Of a DNA stretch of 5,718 nt, positions 3,915 through 5,718 are shown in pieces. Source of the stretch: CAZFIO01 sp964519585. GTDB lineage: Bacteria; Bacillota; Clostridia; Tissierellales; Tissierellaceae. The first letter of the stretch is position 1. Every line of letters begins with the position of its first letter. The notes beneath the pieces are model-generated. The model worked only from the letters and a program-made list of their open reading frames with translations, ran no database searches and was not told where the DNA came from. The stretch lies in the NCBI GenBank assembly GCA_964519585.1, contig CAZFIO010000125.1:1-5718 (forward strand), given 5' to 3'. The translations under genes and the position numbers were made by a program.

Positions 3915-5624
3915 ATGAATGAAAGAAAAGAGAAAGTAGCTCTTTATGTTCGTGTATCAACAACGCACCAAATAGACAAAGACTCCCTGCCCTTCCAGAG
4001 AAAAGAACTAATAAATTATGCAAAGTATATCCTAGGCATAGATGATTTTGAAATATTTGAGGATGCTGGATACTCTGGGAAGGATACGGACAGGCCTGAT
4101 TATCAAGATATGATGAATAGGGTTAGGGCTGGGGAATTTACCCATATATTAGTATGGAAACTAGATAGGGTTTCAAGGAACTTGATGGACTTTACTAAGA
4201 TGTATGAAGAATTAAAGGACTATGATGTAACCTTCATTTCCAAGAATGAACAGTTTGACACTTCAACGGCCATGGGAGAGGCCATGCTTAAGATTATACT
4301 AGTATTTGCAGAGTTAGAAAGAAAACTTACTGCAGAAAGAGTCTATGCAATTATGCTTTCCAGGGCTGAAAAAGGACTATGGAACGGAGCCCCAATGCCT
4401 TTAGGATATTACTGGCCAGAGGATAGTGATTTTCCAGAGGTGGACCACAATGAAGCTGGAACAGTAAGGTTTATATATGATGCCTATGAACAACATAAGT
4501 CTACTGGTGAAGTTAAGCATCTTCTAGAGGTAAATAATATAAGGACAAAGAAGGGTAAGAACTGGACCACTAAGACTGTATCAGATATTATCAGGAATCC
4601 ATTTTATAAAGGCACCTATAGGTACAATTATAGAAAAGCTGGTCGGGGTGCAATAAAGAATGAAGATGAATGGATTGTAGTGCCAAATAATCATGAAGGA
4701 ATAATATCAGAAGAGCAGTGGAATCTGTGTAATGCTATCATGGACAGCAACTATAAGGCTAGGTCAGTAAATAGGACTCTACAAAGCCATACCCATGTAT
4801 TCGCTGGACTAATTTCTTGTGGGAAGTGCAATAAGAATTATATTGCAACAGTAGACAGGCCAAGGGCAGATGGATATAGGCCATCAGTTTATCGTTGCCA
4901 CAACTATGTCCATAGTAAAAAGGCCTATAGGATTTGTGAAGGAAATATTGGAGAAGTAAAACTAGGGCCATTTGTAATGAATTATATCTCAAACCTTGTA
5001 AGGGTTAGCAATATGGTTAATGCCTATGGCAGGAAAGTTACTGAAAAGGAAATAGAAAAGGAACTGCTGAAGGGTAGCTTGTTTAAGGATATAGTAGGAA
5101 TACATCCAGAGGATCTTGCCTATACTCATAATATTTTATTAAGGAATACTGGGGACATTCTCTTTGAAAGAAACCTGCAGAACAATGAAGGGGAAGATAA
5201 AGAGTTAGGAAGGTTGAGGGTTGAAAAAAGCAAACTGGAAAGGGCAATGAAAAGACTTGAAGATTTATATTTGTTTTCAGATGACAGTATGTCAGAAAAG
5301 AATTATTTAATAAGAAAGCAAGAAATAGATAAAAAAATAAGTAGCCTTAATAATAAGATAAGAAACAAGTCCAAGGAACTCGCCAAAGTTATACCAGGGC
5401 ATGATCTTAATTTTATTAAAAAAGCTACTCAATATCTATTAGCAAATAATTTGATTAACAGTAAGAAAATAAACTATAATTCCATGGTAAAGTCTGTTGA
5501 TAAGACTTTATTAAAAGACTTTATGAATTGTGTTATAAAAAAGATAGTGGTAGAGGAAAACAGGACCATATCATCTATAGAGTTCATTAATGGGATAAGC
5601 CATAGGTTTATCTATAGGGGTTAA
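3915..5624 (+). CDS. Large serine recombinase (integrase)
   Basis: A 569-residue site-specific recombinase that would integrate and excise the element through a covalent serine-DNA intermediate. The N-terminal resolvase domain (about 7-150) has R13 and the catalytic S15 (YVRVSTTHQ), then D84, R85 and R88 in WKLDRVSRN, which keeps the spacing of the active-site residues of the serine recombinase family. The recombinase domain follows (about 160-275, PLGY...TVSDIIRNPFYKGTY). A zinc ribbon has C302-x2-C305, C328 and C341. A charged coiled coil (about 427-490) controls the direction of the reaction in this family. I chose the ATG at 3915, with AGGAGG 6 bases upstream. A longer frame opens at 3708, but it overlaps the divergent helix-turn-helix gene and adds no recognisable sequence. 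The length is typical and all key residues are present, so it is probably active. It ends against the disrupted miaB. Confidence 0.95.
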   Translation: MNERKEKVALYVRVSTTHQIDKDSLPFQRKELINYAKYILGIDDFEIFEDAGYSGKDTDRPDYQDMMNRVRAGEFTHILVWKLDRVSRNLMDFTKMYEELKDYDVTFISKNEQFDTSTAMGEAMLKIILVFAELERKLTAERVYAIMLSRAEKGLWNGAPMPLGYYWPEDSDFPEVDHNEAGTVRFIYDAYEQHKSTGEVKHLLEVNNIRTKKGKNWTTKTVSDIIRNPFYKGTYRYNYRKAGRGAIKNEDEWIVVPNNHEGIISEEQWNLCNAIMDSNYKARSVNRTLQSHTHVFAGLISCGKCNKNYIATVDRPRADGYRPSVYRCHNYVHSKKAYRICEGNIGEVKLGPFVMNYISNLVRVSNMVNAYGRKVTEKEIEKELLKGSLFKDIVGIHPEDLAYTHNILLRNTGDILFERNLQNNEGEDKELGRLRVEKSKLERAMKRLEDLYLFSDDSMSEKNYLIRKQEIDKKISSLNNKIRNKSKELAKVIPGHDLNFIKKATQYLLANNLINSKKINYNSMVKSVDKTLLKDFMNCVIKKIVVEENRTISSIEFINGISHRFIYRG

Positions 5625-5698
5625 TGGGAAATAAAAAAACATCTCACTGGGTTCATTTGACAACCATAAGTTTTTATTAAAAATTTCTTTTTGTCCAT
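5621..5698 (-). pseudogene. miaB: 5' fragment of host miaB, cut by element insertion
   Basis: The minus strand reads MDKKKFLIKTYGCQMN and then leaves the family pattern (PVRCFFISH, stop at 5621). TYGCQMN is the N-terminal signature of MiaB, the radical SAM enzyme that adds a methylthio group to i6A37 of tRNA; the cysteine binds its auxiliary iron-sulphur cluster. RimO and MtaB have different residues at this motif. After the asparagine the family normally continues with x-x-D-S-E, which is absent, so the rest of the gene should lie beyond the other end of the element. A start at ATG 5698 with GAGG upstream is plausible, but the frame stays open to the window edge (ESEENI before the Met), so the true start may lie outside. 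The fragment cannot make an active enzyme. The call rests on a short peptide. Confidence 0.75.
5640..5665. other. Predicted attachment-site junction (att)
   Basis: The miaB reading frame is normal down to the codon for N (about 5651) and foreign beyond it, so the crossover should lie close to here. A short dyad, GGTT (5650-5653) against AACC (5662-5665), surrounds the conserved CATTTGAC. Large serine recombinases use att sites of about 40-50 bp with a 2-base core. The exact core cannot be set from one end. Confidence 0.55.
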
Positions 5699-5718
5699 TA
5701 TGTTTTCCTCACTTTCTA

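Overview
The window looks like the recombinase-bearing end of a temperate phage, or a phage-like integrative element, in a low-GC Gram-positive host (Clostridia or Tissierellia type). The grounds are the AT-rich codons, strong AGGAGG-type ribosome binding sites on nearly every gene, and the families seen: phage XRE repressors, small phage early proteins, a SAP-domain protein and a large serine recombinase. The species cannot be fixed from this sequence.

Layout, left to right. Positions 1-1426 hold a tightly packed leftward (minus strand) early operon of seven small genes. It starts with a Cro-like XRE protein (1426-1178). Then come a 38-residue gene with a TTG start, nested between its neighbours, and a 48-residue gene; both are easy to miss. 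After these come an 83-residue helical protein, a 73-residue protein, a 77-residue Cys/His-rich protein and a gene that runs off the left edge. Positions 1427-1588 are the genetic switch. It holds a perfect-consensus leftward promoter, a weaker rightward promoter and four copies of a 19-bp dyad (AGTTTCAA-N3-TTGAAACT). A fifth copy lies inside the Cro-like gene. Rightward from the switch run a 120-residue CI-type repressor without a peptidase domain and a 401-residue SAP-domain protein.

Positions 3207-3514 carry no gene. They hold an AT-rich dyad followed by seven spaced copies of a 19-bp repeat (TCTGTAATACCGACACAAA), which resembles an iteron-type origin or another multi-site protein-binding array. 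Next is a minus-strand helix-turn-helix protein with its own intrinsic terminator. A 569-residue large serine recombinase diverges from it and reads to the right edge of the element.

The last ~70 bases appear to be host chromosome. On the minus strand they encode the start of MiaB (tRNA methylthiotransferase), including the diagnostic TYGCQMN motif. The reading frame leaves the MiaB pattern directly after that motif and stops at 5621, against the 3' end of the recombinase. The simplest reading is that the recombinase inserted the element into the 5' part of miaB, so the attachment junction lies near 5640-5660. The switch would choose between leftward early expression and rightward maintenance and integration functions. 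The repeat array and the miaB junction are the two observations most worth following up.
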